From NCBI RefSeq assembly GCF_014898815.1, contig NW_026515516.1, positions 496,001-560,000 of the forward strand: a DNA stretch of 64,000 nucleotides, given 5' to 3'. The notes below the pieces were generated by a model. The model was not told where the DNA came from, made no database searches, and saw only the letters and a program-made list of their open reading frames with translations. This DNA is from Panonychus citri. Taxonomy: Eukaryota; Arthropoda; Arachnida; Trombidiformes; Tetranychidae. A program made the position numbers and the translations under genes. Shown here piece after piece: positions 29,066 through 41,865 of this stretch (positions within the stretch are counted from its first letter, which is position 1; every line of letters begins with the position of its first letter).

Positions 29066-31111
29066 TCAATCCTCGTCCGAATCATCGATAAACTGTCGAC
29101 GCTTTTTCAGTTTGGCCTTTCGTCGTTTCTCTTCCTCTTCCTTCCTAATATCTTCCAGATCTTCCAAAAGTCCAGCTTTAGCAGATTCCATTTCCTCTTT
29201 CATCTGTTGAGCGAATGAGGCCTCTTCGATATCGTCATCATCTATCATGGCGTATTTACGTTTATCGTAACCAAAAATTTCTCTAATATATTGAGAGACA
29301 TCGTTTTTCTGTGCTTCAAGATCATCACCATCATCGATAAAATCTCTCATCTCTTCGTCTTCCTCTTCTTCATCATCATCATCCTGGTAAACGGGCTGAT
29401 AATTCATTCCACGGCGATAAGTTAATCCAATCGGTGGTAATATTTTATTCGATGCAATTGGTTTACGAGCTTTTGGCATTGATGGTGGTGCTAATTGTGT
29501 CTTCGATTTAACGGCTACTTGTTTACGTTCTTGTTCCTTTTCACGTTCTCGACGAAGTTGAGCCAATTGTTCTTCTAATTCTTTGTTCTTTGCTCTCTGA
29601 CGTTCAAGTTCTCGTTCAGCTTCCAATTCTGACAAAGGAAATACGATAAAACAAAATAACAATGAGAACAAACAAAAAAAGAAAATGATTAGAAAAGGAA
29701 AATAATCAACATTTGATTCACAGGTGAATTGGTTAATCATCTCAAGAGATTAATTGATATTTATATAGATAAATAAAAAAGACAATGTGTTGATTGTCTT
29801 CTCATATATTATTTATATAAAATGGGATCATTTTCATCTCATTGATCAATTGATGGTTTAATTGTGCTAATTTACCTCTTTCTCTTAATAGTCTTTCTCT
29901 CTCACTGAGAGAATCTTTTCCATTTTTAATTGAAGTATCTCTAGATGATTTGGCATTTAAATTGTCCGATGGTTTGACTAATCTTTTTGATTGTGGATTT
30001 AAGGCAGATTCAAATGAAGATGATGATGAGGATACAGTTCGTGACACTAAATGATCACCACCTCCTCCACGTTGATCAATTCTTGATTTCACTTTTTGGC
30101 CATTTTCCTTTAAATTGGAATGTCCTGATTTAGAGATTGGTGCTGACTTAGGTGAGGGAACGTATTGTTGATTTGATGATGAACCAGTTGATTTGTAAGC
30201 ATCACTTTTAATTCCTTCTTTGGTTTTGGTCACCTTAGTTGGAGAATATTCAATTGTAGAACTTTGCTTTTTCCGATTTTCATGAGATTTCTCAATAATA
30301 CTAGGCCTTGTTGGTGAATATTCAGCTACCCTTGATTTTGGTATCTTGGGTATACGATTATTACTTGATTGCGGTGGTGCTTGTTGTTGGTAAGGTTTAG
30401 ATGATGAAGATGATGTTGGTTGTCTTGTTGTCACTGATGATGACTTTTCGAGGCCACATGGTTACCATTTGATAGTTTACTCGATGGTTGATTAGTTGAT
30501 TTATTATCTTTCTGAGTAGAAGTAGTATTACTTTTATTCTGTTGTCTTCTCATGTTTTCCAATATTCGTCTCTCTCTTTCCCGTTCAATATCACGATCGG
30601 AGATTTGCTTTTCTTTAACCTTTGCTGAGGTCATTAATTTTTCTTCTTCACGTTTTCTGGCCTCCGCTCTTCTTAACTCTGGTCCACTTAGTTTACTCTT
30701 TTCTCGAGATGCTTTAATCCTTTCCAAATATTCTTGCATTTTCTTATCCACAGGTTTACCAAAAATTGCTTGTTTTCTTGCTTTCTCTTGTTGTTTTTTT
30801 CTCTCTTCCATTGCTCGATGAGCTTCTTGTTCCTTGGCCAATCTTTGCAATTCATCATTTGCTTTCTTAAGTCGTTCTTTGTCCATCTTATCTCGTAATT
30901 TCTTCTCAGCATCTTCCTTTTTCTTCATCAAACGTTCTTTCCTTTTCTGTGCCTTTACAAATTCTTCATCAGGCTCAGCTTTTTTACCATATTGTTTATA
31001 TGGATTAAGCATCTCTTTAAATCGAGCCTCTTTGGCAGCTTCTTCTTCCTTCCTTTTCTTCTCCAGGTATACCTGAATTGCAGCTTTATTTGGTCCTTGT
31101 TTCCCAGCCAT
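29066..31111 (-). CDS. SPTY2D1: SPT2 chromatin protein homologue
   Basis: SPT2 is a histone H3-H4-binding chromatin factor of transcribed genes. Exon 1 begins at 31111 ('MAGKQGPNKAAIQVYLEKK') and is Lys/Glu-rich helical. The centre is Ser-rich and disordered. The last exon (29628-29066) carries the conserved SPT2 domain: 'NYQPVYQDDDDEEEEDEE', 'DVSQYIREIFGYDKRKY' and a basic helical tail ending 'IDDSDED'. An intron at 29629-29875 fits GT/AG and phase 1. Between 30466 and 30433 the frame must change: either a GT-AG intron of only 32 nt (30434-30465, phase-consistent, total 588 residues) or a 1-nt error or indel near the AAAA run. Without it translation stops at 30431-30433 and the SPT2 domain is lost. 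Confidence 0.9.
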
Positions 31112-31655
31112 GTTGTTAATATTTTATTCCTAAGCCTCAAGTGAAAATCAAGCAGCACCAAATAGAGAGAAATTTATCCGAAAAAGGGACAACACAAAAA
31201 AAGAGATAAAACACTAATCAAAGTTACGATTAATACACAACAATCAAAAGAGAATAGAAATTAGTATGGTGGTTAAATTAGGAACAATTTAATTGAACAT
31301 TGATGATCCGTCATTGATTGAAAACACTTTCAAACTGGAATCACAATTTAAGAGTAAACATCTCATAGGGACCGTTTCCGAATATTCAAGAGAAAATAAA
31401 TGAATTGTTCTAATTTTAATTAAAATTGTTTATTCTTTTAATGTATTTATAATTAATGATGATTATTTTTAATTGATTGATTAGTTCACCATTTTGACTG
31501 GTCTTTATGGTTTGTAAGTAAAACGAGATTAGAAATTTTGGTGAGATTTAATTGTTGTTGTTTGTTGATGATGATTTTGTTGTTTTTTTTGCTTTGCTTT
31601 TGTTTTACTATTAAAAAAAAATTAATTTATTTGATTGGTTTTCCTTTTGTTGTTG
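31112..31655. other. Intergenic between SPT2 and TMEM9
   Basis: AT-rich spacer holding the upstream region of SPT2 (-) and the 3' UTR of TMEM9 (-). No further gene seen. Confidence 0.6.
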
Positions 31656-32502
31656 TTAATTAAGCATTGTATGTCTATCGTAGATGTTTTTCCTTTGTTC
31701 TGATACTTTTCTTATCCATTTGTGTTGTTCATGACCAATTACACCGATTACACTTTTAGATTGAGTGTAAGATAATTCTGGTTGACTTGTTGATTCAATT
31801 GATTCGGTTGAGCTTCGTTTAGGTCCAGTTTCCACTAGCATTTCTTCATTGAAATGTTCCCGATAAGGCATTCGTCGGAAAACTGTTATAAATATAAAAG
31901 GTAAAAGAAGATAGAAGAAAAAGAGAATAGAATAAAATGAAAATTAGATTAATTATCAATGAAAAGAGGAGGATTTTCCAATGAGTGTAAGGTTACAACT
32001 TACTCTTACTCCAAAGCATATATGAGTCTAGAATTAGGATCAACATGTAAGCAACGAGTAACATGACTACTGTAATAACACCGATGATTGTATATCTAAT
32101 TATCTCAGTGTTTCGAGATTCAAATCGGCATTCACAGAGAGGACAAAACTCCTTTGAACTGACATTTGACAGTTGAGGTAAAACTAGACCATCACAGTTA
32201 CATTTAAGAGGTGGAACACTGTCAATGTAAACCTTTCGATCAATGTAGAAATTATTATAAGTATTTGAGTCCATAACATCAGAATTATAGGAAGTTACAT
32301 CTTTATTGTTGTTGGAATTATTTGACTTGGATTGATTTCCTTGGGCTGTTGATTGACGAACAGGTAAACTATCATTGGCAACCACTCTCAAAGAAGGACA
32401 AACACATTTACACCTCTCGTTTTCATATTGTCCAACTGAAGATCCAACAAATAAACATAAGAAAAGAAAAAATATTGATTCCATTTTTGGATAAAAACAC
32501 AC
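31656..32502 (-). CDS. TMEM9: TMEM9 family single-pass endolysosomal membrane protein
   Basis: Exons 32502-32004 and 31882-31656 (phase 1 intron) give 241 residues; a second Met at 32484 would remove six residues. A signal peptide ('IFFLFLCLFVGSSVGQ') is followed by the family signature 'NERCKCVCP', an Asn/Ser-rich insertion, 'LKCNCDGLVLP' and 'FCPLCECRFESRNT', and then one TM segment (about 140-165). The cytoplasmic tail in exon 2 ends with the conserved block 'RKVSEQRKNIYDRHTMLN'. TMEM9 acts in late endosomes/lysosomes, where it has been linked to v-ATPase and CLC exchanger regulation. It is divergent from CEBPZ, separated by about 260 bp. Confidence 0.93.
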
Positions 32503-32765
32503 AGCTAATTGTTACTTTAATGGCTCATCTACAGTTTCTAATTAATTGAAATTGTTTGGATTAAATTGACAATCAGATTGAAAGAACCAAATGAAACATG
32601 TAAACAAAAATTGGAGAACAAAAATTCTATTGGAGTTAATAGAATTTCCAATAGATGGCAGCACATCGATTCGAAACACGTTTTGAATTTTTTTTTTCTC
32701 TTCACATGTTTTGTCATTTAATTGTTTTCTTTTAATTGTTGTTAATTTATTGATTCTTTGAAATT
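32503..32765. promoter_or_regulatory. Shared divergent promoter region of TMEM9 and CEBPZ
   Basis: 263 bp separate the two start codons on opposite strands, so both 5' UTRs and promoters must fit here (the CEBPZ coding start is at 32766). No TATA box at a convincing distance was found, as is usual for housekeeping genes. Confidence 0.6.
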
Positions 32766-35700
32766 ATGGTGAGTAAATTGTTGCGTTTAATTTGTACGCG
32801 CTAGTTGGTTGAATAGAGATTGAGGTGTTTCGGTTGGATTGTTGACTGTGGAATTGTGGTTTTGATTTTTTCTTCTTCTTTTCTGTGTCTTGGAATTTTT
32901 TGTTGTTTTCTTTTGATTTTTGTTATTTGATTTGTTTTATTTTTCTAATTTTATTTTTGTTTTGTCTTTGGGTTTTAGGTTCGAACAAAGTTTGAGGAGG
33001 TTCAAGAGACCAAGGAACAGTTGTTGATTCCTACTGATAAAAAATGGTGGAGTTTAAGGCCCGATTTTTCTGCGAATAAAAATAGTACCGCCGTTATTTC
33101 GGATGTTGGTAAATTGCGAGAAGAAGCTGAATATTTAATGAGAATTGAGCGAAAAAAATATGTCGCTTATAAACAAGCCACAGATAAATCTGACTTTAAT
33201 TGGATCAATTCGGTTCTCACTGGTGGTACCTTTGCCGATAGATTGTCAGCCAATACTTTGTTGATTCAAGATTCACCGGTTCATAATTTATTCTCTTTGC
33301 ATAAGTTGATTGATATTGTTAATTCTAAAGGAATTAGGGAATGTTTAATGGCCTCAGATAATTTAAAGGATCTTTTTATCGGTAATCTGTTGTTGAAAGA
33401 TAAAAAGATGAAACCGTTTAAAGGTGAGAAATTTTCAATGCAAATGAACGAATACAATAGAAATAATTTTGTTTAATTCTCTTTTTTTTCTTTGTTTCCA
33501 AAACAGAATTAATCGCTTATTTGCCACCCAAAGATGGTCCACTTAGGAATAAATTGCTGATTCTTTTCTACTTTGAAGATCAATTGTTGACTGAATATAA
33601 ACGATTCCTTGATATTTTGGCCAAAATTTCAATAGATGGAAATGATTCCGTTAAAAGTAAAGCAGTTAACGTTATGTGGGAATTACTCTGTCAAAGACCT
33701 GAACAGGAATCATTCATATTAGAGAAATTGGTTAATAAACTTGGAGATCCAGTTCCTAAAAGAGCTGCTCATGTAGCTAAATTACTTGGGAAATTAGTTA
33801 ATCAACATCATCCGAAAATGAAAGAGACCGTTGTTAAAGAGGTTGAATTGTTATTATTCCGTCAACATATTCCAGAATTGGCTCAATTTTATGGACTTTG
33901 TTTTCTAAGTCAAATTTTATTAGAGCCCAGGGACAAAGAATTAGCCAGTCGAATGGTGAACATTTATTTCAATTTTTTCGACTCAGCAACAAAAAAGACA
34001 AACAAAGATGTTAAAAATAGAATGATGAATGTTTTAATTACTGGACTTACAAGAGCATCTCCTTATGCGACAATGGAAGCGGAAATATTGGAGAAACGTT
34101 TAGAATCTTTTTACAAAGTAATTCATTTAGTTAATCAGAATACTGCTGTTCAAGGGATGGTGTTAATCTTTAATTTAATGGAAACCAAAGAGTCCGGACT
34201 AATTAGTGATCGACTATACACTTTACTCTATCGAAGTCTACTCGAGATTAACATGGAAACTTGTACGAGGCGAGCTCTTTATCTCAACTTATTGTTCAAA
34301 GCAATGAAAAGAGATTCGATTCCTCACCGAGTTAAAGCATTTCTCAAGCGACTTTTACAGGTCAGTTGACTACAATTCCATTTATTTTAAATTCTGTTTT
34401 GGTAACATATCTAATTAGTATTAATTTTTTATTCAAATTCTATTATATTGACAGATTGCTCTTTACCAACCACCTTCAATCGTTTGTGCGATTATGGTTT
34501 TATTGTCTTCGTTGGTGAAGTCCAAGCCTGAATTATTGTCGACATTTAAACCTGCACGAGTCGCAACCATTTGTGATGAGCAAGATGAAGATGAAAAATA
34601 TGAGGATATTGAATTAGATGAAGAAGAGGAAGAGAAAATTTTGAAAAAACAAAAAGGTAAACAGAATAGTAAAGTTAAAAAAGGAAAAGATTCAAAGAAA
34701 AATTCTACCAAGGAAAAGGAGGTTAAAAAAATGACCAAAGAGGATGATGAGGCCAAAAAAGCGTCAACTTCTTGGGTTCATAATGCAAATTTGAAGAAAG
34801 ATCAAGAATCTTCTGGTGATTATGATTTAATGGCAAGAAATCCGTTGTTTGCAAATACCAAGTTCTCCGTTAATTGGGAATTGACTTTATTGCGACATCA
34901 TTTCCATCCTTCAGCTAATATGTTTGCCCAGAAAACGATTGATGGTGAAAGTATCGATTATGATGGTGATCCTTTGCAAGATTTTACATTAAAACGTTTC
35001 ATCGATCGATTTGTTTTCCGTAATCCAAAGAAAATAAATCGACAACAAGCCGCTCAATCATCTAAAAGTACATTGTTCGCCCGATTAAACAACAGCGTGG
35101 TAACACCGATCCAAGAACTGTCAAAATCAAACAAAACAAGTGTACCATTGGAGGAACAATTTATTTACGATTATTTGGTTCAAAAGAATAAAGAAATCGA
35201 AGATCGAGAGAAAGATGATGACAATGAAAGTGTTGCAAGTGAGGATTTCGAGCGACTTTTACGAAAAATCGAACCGAACCTGGATAATGATGACGATTTC
35301 ATGAAGGTGAAAAAGGATAAACGTAAAGGAGGTGATGATGAAAGTGGAACTGATGATTCAGATGATGACATGTTCAGCGATGATGATTTCGATATCGATT
35401 CGGATGATGATTATTATCGTGAAGCTTTCGATGGTGTTGATGAAGATCTTGCTAATGCTCAATATGATGATAAAACAACTTTCCTATCAGATGATGATGT
35501 TGAAGAGGTTGATAGTGATTTAGAAATTGGTGAAAGTGATGAAGAGGACATGGAAACATCAAGATTTAAACGAAGAGGTCGAGATAAAAATCTTGTCAAT
35601 CTATTTGCTGCTGCGGATAAATTTTCACACCTTTTAGAAGGTAAAGAATCAGATGATGAAAAGAAAAATGGTTCCGATGATGAAGATGATAATGGAAATA

Positions 35701-35786
35701 ATAGAAAACGAGGAAAACGTAAACCACCAAGTAAAAGGAGCAACAATCAAAAAGGAAAAATGAATCGGCAAAAGAGACGACGATAG
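32766..35786 (+). CDS. CEBPZ: CEBPZ / NOC1 / Mak21 ribosome-biogenesis factor
   Basis: Coding exons 32766-32768 (only the ATG), 32979-33423, 33507-34360 and 34455-35786 (phases 0, 1, 0) give 877 residues. It is a nucleolar 60S pre-ribosome export factor of the Noc/CBF family. Visible features: an N-terminal 'KWWSLRPDF', a HEAT-like helical body ('VNVMWELLCQRP', 'LLGKLVNQHHPKMK'), and the CBF domain ('PPSIVCAIMVLLSSLVKSKP', 'NPLFANTKFSVNWELTLLRHH'). The tail is Asp/Glu-rich acidic with a final basic Lys/Arg block. An intron directly after the ATG means the start codon is isolated from the rest of the ORF. AATAAA lies 20 bp after the stop (35807-35812). The gene converges on PCBD. Confidence 0.95.
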
Positions 35787-35917
35787 AATCATCATCATCG
35801 CATCACAATAAATTTAATTCTAAGTTTTGTTTCTTTTTCTAAAATCCACGTGTAAATTTATTATTTGTTAATACACTTGAGTAAAGAAAACACCACAATT
35901 AAGCTCTAATTGTTGTT

Positions 35918-36475
35918 CTATTTGTTAATTGTTGACCAAACTTGATCAATATACTTGGCCAATTTGATGTCTTTCTCGGAAAGACCACCAACATCATGGG
36001 TTGAGAGTAGAATGTTCAATTTATTGTAACAATTAAACCATTCGGGATGATGGTTCATCTTTTCAGCTTTCAAAGCAATCGAAGTCATGAATCCAAAGGC
36101 TTGAATGAAATCTTTGAAAATCAATTCCTTTCTAATTGCATCTCGACCAGAATTATCCATCACCCATCCATCCTGAAGTAGAGGTTTCAACAGCTGATCT
36201 CGCTCTTCACTGGTCAATCCTTTTGGAGACATTTTCTTACTATTATTCTTGATTTTATCAGCTAATTGATTAGTTACTGATGATGATGAAGATTGGGAAG
36301 AAGATGAATCACAATTAAACAAAATTCTATTTGAAGAAAATTTTCTATTCAATGAAAAATCACCAACAAAATGAGAGACACAATTGGTTAAGTGAACGTT
36401 TGAAGGAATCAATTGTTTCTGATAAAGAAAAAGATTAGAAAACAATCTGATTGTCATTTGATGGAAATTAAACAC
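35918..36475 (-). CDS. PCBD: Pterin-4a-carbinolamine dehydratase, possibly with mitochondrial presequence
   Basis: Single-exon ORF of 185 residues. The enzyme dehydrates 4a-hydroxytetrahydrobiopterin in recycling of the aromatic amino acid hydroxylase cofactor. Conserved core: 'EERDQLLKPLLQDGW', 'FKDFIQAFGFM', and the catalytic 'KMNHHPEWFNCYNKL' with 'THDVGGLSEKDI'. The core from an internal Met (M82, codon at 36230-36232) is exactly 104 residues, the usual family length. The 81-residue extension is rich in aromatic, Ser and basic residues with few acids at its very N-terminus, so it may be a mitochondrial targeting sequence, or translation may start at 36232. Confidence 0.93.
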   Translation of the reverse strand: MFNFHQMTIRLFSNLFLYQKQLIPSNVHLTNCVSHFVGDFSLNRKFSSNRILFNCDSSSSQSSSSSVTNQLADKIKNNSKKMSPKGLTSEERDQLLKPLLQDGWVMDNSGRDAIRKELIFKDFIQAFGFMTSIALKAEKMNHHPEWFNCYNKLNILLSTHDVGGLSEKDIKLAKYIDQVWSTINK

Positions 36476-38526
36476 TAATTAGAGTAGAAATTATCAAGAT
36501 GAAGTAAATTAAACACTCCAAGTTATTGCAATCAATTTAATCTTCAAGAGAGAAAAAGAAAAATTCAATTGAAGGAACATATGATTTCCAATGTAAACAA
36601 AGTGAGTTTTTCTTTTTTCTTCAAAATTGTTACAATTCAATTTTCGAGGTTTTTATGAATTTAGAATTTAGAATTATTTTCAATGGATTAATATTATTCG
36701 CGTTTCTCTTATTATTAACTCTTATCAATAACTGATTAGCTTGATTGGCGATCAGCAATTTGATAATTTCTTGATAAAATACTTTTTTTTTCTTAAAATT
36801 AATCAAAAATCTAATCATTTTCTGAATCTCTCTGTCTTCAAATCTCATTGACATTTAGATTCTTGGACTAATTATATTAAATTCATTCCTTTTTTTGACT
36901 GTTAATTGTTCTACTAATTAATGTGTAATATTTGCAAGTGATCACATTCATCAATTTTTTATTCCATCATTTTAATTGTGATCATAAACCTCGATGAACA
37001 ATTAACGTTCATTTATTTTTACTGATGTTTTGTTTATCATAACCAAATTTTCACAATTGACCAATGCTCATTTTTTTGTATCTGATGAACTTTCTGAGTG
37101 ACAATTCAATTTTCGAGGTTTTCTTTTCATTTCTCCAATCAAATGCCTGAGGATAAATCTTGCAACTTAAATTCATATTAATACTTCATCTTCTTCTCTT
37201 CATCATCATCCCTTTCTCTTCCATCCTCTTCTAAATTTCTCTTTCTTTTTTCTCTTTCTTTCTGTTTCTCTTTCAACCGGATTGACGACTTATCAACTTG
37301 CAAGGTTTTCGCTTTTTCTTCATCTTTTTTTCTTCTTCTTCTTCTCTGGTTGTTTGTTGACATGGTTGTTAAACTTTTCTATTAAAAATTCACCTTAATC
37401 AGTTAATCATGTTTCCATATCACCTAATCCACCCTCTGATACTGTTAATTTAATTGTTTCCAATTTCTATTCTCCCTCTCTCTCTCTCTCTCTCTTTTGG
37501 AATTATCTTTTTCCAATCAACTGTTGTTTACTTTTCAGTGTCTACAGTTTGTTGATTGATTTTCAACTGTTTTTCCTTTTTGTTTGTGAATTTTTCTTAA
37601 ATTAATTGTGAGAATTTGTTTCATGTGGTAAAAGGTGTGTTCATTTAAATTCCAAATCAATTTTTCTCCCATTATTCTTGATCATTCATCACCTTAATCT
37701 CCAATTAATCTTGAAACTCCTTCCCAATGGGTTACCTTTTTTTCTGGTACAAGTTCAACTTTACCTTAACCACTTGTTGCCCTTTTATCAGCTGAACCTT
37801 TTTCCATTCACTACCCTTTGACTTTTCATTTTTCTTTTAATTTTCTATCATCATCATCTTCTTCTTCTTCTTCATCATCTTCTCCATTGATACCTGGTTA
37901 ATCTTCTCCATCATTCTGATCGTTTTCTTCTTACGCCTTTTTCTTACTTTCATTTTCTTGGTTTTCTTTTTCCACTGTGAGAGACTTTCCTTTAGATAGA
38001 AGAAAAAATTTCTTAACCATTTCATGTTTTCTCATCATTCATCTCCTCTCTCTCTCTCTCATTTTCTTTCTAATCCCTTCATCATCTTCATCATCATCAT
38101 CATCGTATCGTCCGCATCCAACTACATGTTATTTGTTCATATTTAGTGTAAATCATTTTAATCGGTTCTGAGTAAAAGTTAAAATTAGCTGAATATTTGG
38201 AAACTTTTTCCATCTTAATGTCTTCCTTTTTTTGTTTCTGATTTCATTCATCATGATTTTCCAATTTCTTCATCATGATTAACCATCATTGAAACTTATT
38301 CTCTCATTGTCTTCTAATGAACTTTCATTTTTTTTTTCATTCATTCACAGTTCCATTATAATCCATCCTCCGATTCATCTTTTGTTTGTCATTCTCATAA
38401 ACTAACTATGGGTTAGTATTTGTGGACATTGGAATCTCATTTTTTTTTCTTTGACAAAACGGACAATCAATCACAAATTTCTCTTCACCTCAATTAACTC
38501 AATCTCCAATAATCATCGCTAATAAC
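36476..38526. other. Non-coding region upstream of PCBD and melted
   Basis: Holds the upstream regions of two divergent genes (PCBD -, melted +). Part of it, 36620-37130, is a reverse-oriented copy of a repeat also found near ovo (see separate entry). CT microsatellites occur near 37478-37495 and 38042-38061. Short Lys-rich ORFs here are shadows of low-complexity DNA. Confidence 0.6.
36620..37130 (-). repeat. Dispersed repeat, inverted copy A
   Basis: The reverse complement of about 36850-37090 closely matches 53380-53600 and 58440-58670 (for example the segments around AATGAGCATTGGTCAATTG and TGAATGTGATCACTTG). The flank at 36700-36840 shares AGAATAAGAGAAACGCGAA-like sequence with the 52.8-kb copy. 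No coding capacity is recognised. It may be a non-autonomous transposon or a duplicated 3' flank. Confidence 0.75.
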
Positions 38527-41500
38527 ATGCATCAACTATTCGTTGAGGTGTTAACCAAACGGGATCTCTCTCGAGCTGGTGATCTTTTCTCAATTGAAGA
38601 TAAAAGCATCGTACCTGATTTATCAGTTCTAATCAATGAGATTCAAAGGATTTCCAGTTCCAGAGATTTTAACAAAGTTAACAACGATCAAAGTGTTATC
38701 GAAATATGTTTAGCTCGAATTACATCTGCAATTAGGTTAGTTAATTAGTCACTTTATCCTTGTTGCTATTAGCAATTCAAATGTTTCTCTCTTTCTCTCC
38801 ATCCAGAGATTCAGGTACCATTGAAGAACATGCTCCAGCCTTGGTTTCCCTGTTGGAATCATGTCTCTCCCATGACCTTAAGCCAAATAAAAAGGACGAG
38901 GATCCACCTCATGCCAAAATAGCTTCCGATGTTGTCTCTTGTATTTTTCTTAATCACACCAAGAAATCGCTTATGCGAATCGCTGTTCCCGTGGCCATTA
39001 AGCTTCTCCATCGAGGTAACAAAGAGTTGAGCCGAAATTTATCAAGTTATCTTTCTCTTGCTGCCATTAATAATTCTGAGGTACTTTCACCTCACATTCA
39101 ACCAATTATCGATTCAATTATTGGTGGTAATTATTCACTGGTTCGAGTTTTACCCAAAATCTATTCCGTTAACAAGGAACCCATTCACGATCATGTGATG
39201 GCTCTTGTCTCTCTTTTACCTCAATGTGATACACCTGAGAAACTTTCGCTTCTTCACCTTTTCGCACTCATCTCGAAAAATAAACCCTCCATCTTGGAAT
39301 CTAATTTACCACAATTTAGTGAGTGTTTAGCTCAATCGCAAACAGCTTATCAAACGTTACAAATTTTCCTTGACATGGCCAATGTTGACCCTCGACCTTT
39401 CGTTGAATATGTTGGCCAGGTTATCGCTGCTTGCGAATTACAAAGTGGAATGTTATCAATTGCGGCACAATTCTTGGGTATTATCGGTAAACAGGATATC
39501 GAACAAGCTTGTGATTGTGTTCGTTTTCTTACCTCGCAATTATCTCGATCCGATTTATCAACAACCATTACACTTTTACGAGAAATCAAGTCGATTGTTG
39601 AAGTTTTCCCTACCTTGATACCATCATTTCTGAATCAAATTCTAGTACAAACCGAAAATAGTACCTCAGCCACTGTTCAAATTTACCTTCAACAATTGAA
39701 TACTCTTAATCAACAGGTAACCTCTTCCAATGCCATCACCGTAGTTCGTGTTAATTGTGATAACAATTTAAAAGTTTCACCAGTAGGGTTAGGAGGAAAC
39801 ACTGGAAGCAATCAGTTAACCACTACCACTGGTTTGACTGATTCCCAAATATCAACTTCATCTTCTTCCGCTCATCATCACCATCAACCTCGTTCAAAAG
39901 GAATCTATTCATTCTCATCCAATGCTCCCTCTTTCCATCATCGTAGTGTCCCCAGGTCATCAAATCTTCACGGTATCTCATCAATTTCATCTTCCTCATC
40001 AACTGGACAATCTCATTCACTTCATCAGCACCACCATCAACCACAACATAGTAGTATCTTCAGCCACTCTGGACATCCTCATTCGTCGACTTCATCGACA
40101 AACGGCTTCTATCGATCCATGACTACCCTTGGACTTCCCAGTTACTCTTCCCGACATCAGGTCAATCGTAGGTCAATCGAGAGCATAATGGCCGGAACGA
40201 CAGCGTCAAGCTCACAGAAAAGTGCCTCATCGTCTTATCTTCTTGCTCTCCAAGAAAAGGAATCAGCCGCTGCCGCTGCATCCAAATCAAAAACTGTCGC
40301 CACTTCCGTTGACTCTCAACTTCAAGGTACCAATGCGGTTTTCTCGTCAACCTCTTCTTCTCATTATAATATTGAAAATTCCCGTCTAGAGGGTATTTCA
40401 AACAGTTTAAACTCTAAACTCAGGTCAACCTCATCAGGTGAACATCTTAAACAAAGTCGAACCTCTCTTCTTGAACCTTATCCCATGAGAGACGCTGTTC
40501 AACATTTTTGCGAGAAACACATCGATAAGATCAAAGCTTATATGCAGAAAATTTCAGTCAAGATTCCGTTACCCGTTAAATGTACCATAGAGGAAAAGAA
40601 GGCCAAAAAACTTGCCAAATTACATTTCGTTTGTCAAGGTAAAGGAACCAATTGTTTGTACAGTAAAACCTTTTTCACCATGAAAACCCGAAACGCACGA
40701 ATATGGATTCACTTAATGTTTCTAGCACTTCAGGCCAAAGCACCGACAGCCTTGTGTACCAATGAGGCTTCCGTTAATGCATTGAAAAATTGTTGGGACA
40801 CCTTGAAAGCGGATAATAAAACTTTCCTCACCTTGGTGACCTCATCTTTCCCTGCGACCAAAGATCAGGATCTTTTAATGAACGAACTTCGATCTTCCCG
40901 ATATTTTGATGTTTTCGAGTTCAACGCTCTCAATAATATCTGGGGTTGTTTTCTCTGTAATCATCCAGATCGTGCTACCGAATTTTTGCAAAATTCTGAG
41001 CCCGTTATCCAAGGCCAATTGAAAGAAAAGAAAGGAAAATGGAAACTTTTCCGTCGATGGCGAACTCATTATTTCACCTTATCGGGACTTCATTTATCTT
41101 ACAGAGAATCGGTCGGTCTTTAAATTAATTAAATTCTTACTCTCGTTTCTTAAATTGCTTCCCTGATTCTTGGTGGAACTTTTTGTCTTCGTTATTCTTG
41201 TATTGTCTTAATGGCGAAAAGTTTAGTCATCCAGAATGATTAATCTTCCATTAAGTTTTATTCCAACAGAGATTCAATTGTTTGATTGTTTTCTAACTTT
41301 TAATTTCTCAGATTTCTAAATTGTTATTATCTCTCCGATTGTGATACTCATCAAATCTTCATCAATGCATTGAAAAGAGAGAGGAAAAAAATCATCATCA
41401 TTAGAATTGTTCAGATCTCTGAAAGTAATTATATTAATTACTTTTCTTTCAACAATTTATTTTCTTATAATGTTTTTAATTTACTTTCTATTGAATCACT

Positions 41501-41865
41501 TAATTAATTTTATCTTTCAAATAGGTAATCAAATACATTAACCAGATTGTGAAGCAATTTAAGAAAATGAGAATTGGGAGAAAAAAAGTTAACTGTGATA
41601 ATTATTGATTTTATCTAATTGAAATTTATACTTTTTCCTCTAGAAAGACACCAAAGAAACTCAGCCGATCGAAATCGGGGAAATATTAAGCGTCAAGGCG
41701 ATTCCCAGTTCCAAAGGACGAACCATTCCCAAAGCGTTTGAAATTTTCACCAACGAGGATAAAACTTATGTCCTGAAGGCAAAAAATAGTCTCAATAATG
41801 AACAATGGGTTCAATGTTTATCCATAGCAATGGCACATTCGCAGGCAAAGGATACAAACGGTTGA
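38527..41865 (+). CDS. melt: Melted / VEPH1, PH-domain regulator
   Basis: Exons 38527-38735, 38807-41111 and 41644-41865 (phases 2, 0) give 911 residues. Melted binds phosphoinositides at the plasma membrane and tunes insulin/TOR/FOXO signalling in insects. The N-terminus 'MHQLFVEVLTKRDLSRAGDL' matches the family, followed by an ARM/HEAT-like helical region (about 70-400), then a Ser/His/Gln-rich linker (about 420-640). A conserved region follows ('HIDKIKAYMQKI', 'TNCLYSKTFF'), and then the C-terminal PH domain split by the last intron ('GKWKLFRRWRTHYFTLSG', then 'KAFEIFTNEDKTYVLKAK', 'EQWVQCLSIAMA'). The second donor (TCG|GTCGGT) is not optimal but keeps phase and joins the PH domain correctly. 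Confidence 0.94.

Noticed and set aside
36630..36854. 74-codon Lys/Asn-rich ORF
   Set aside because: Falls inside the dispersed repeat; composition is that of AT-rich DNA.
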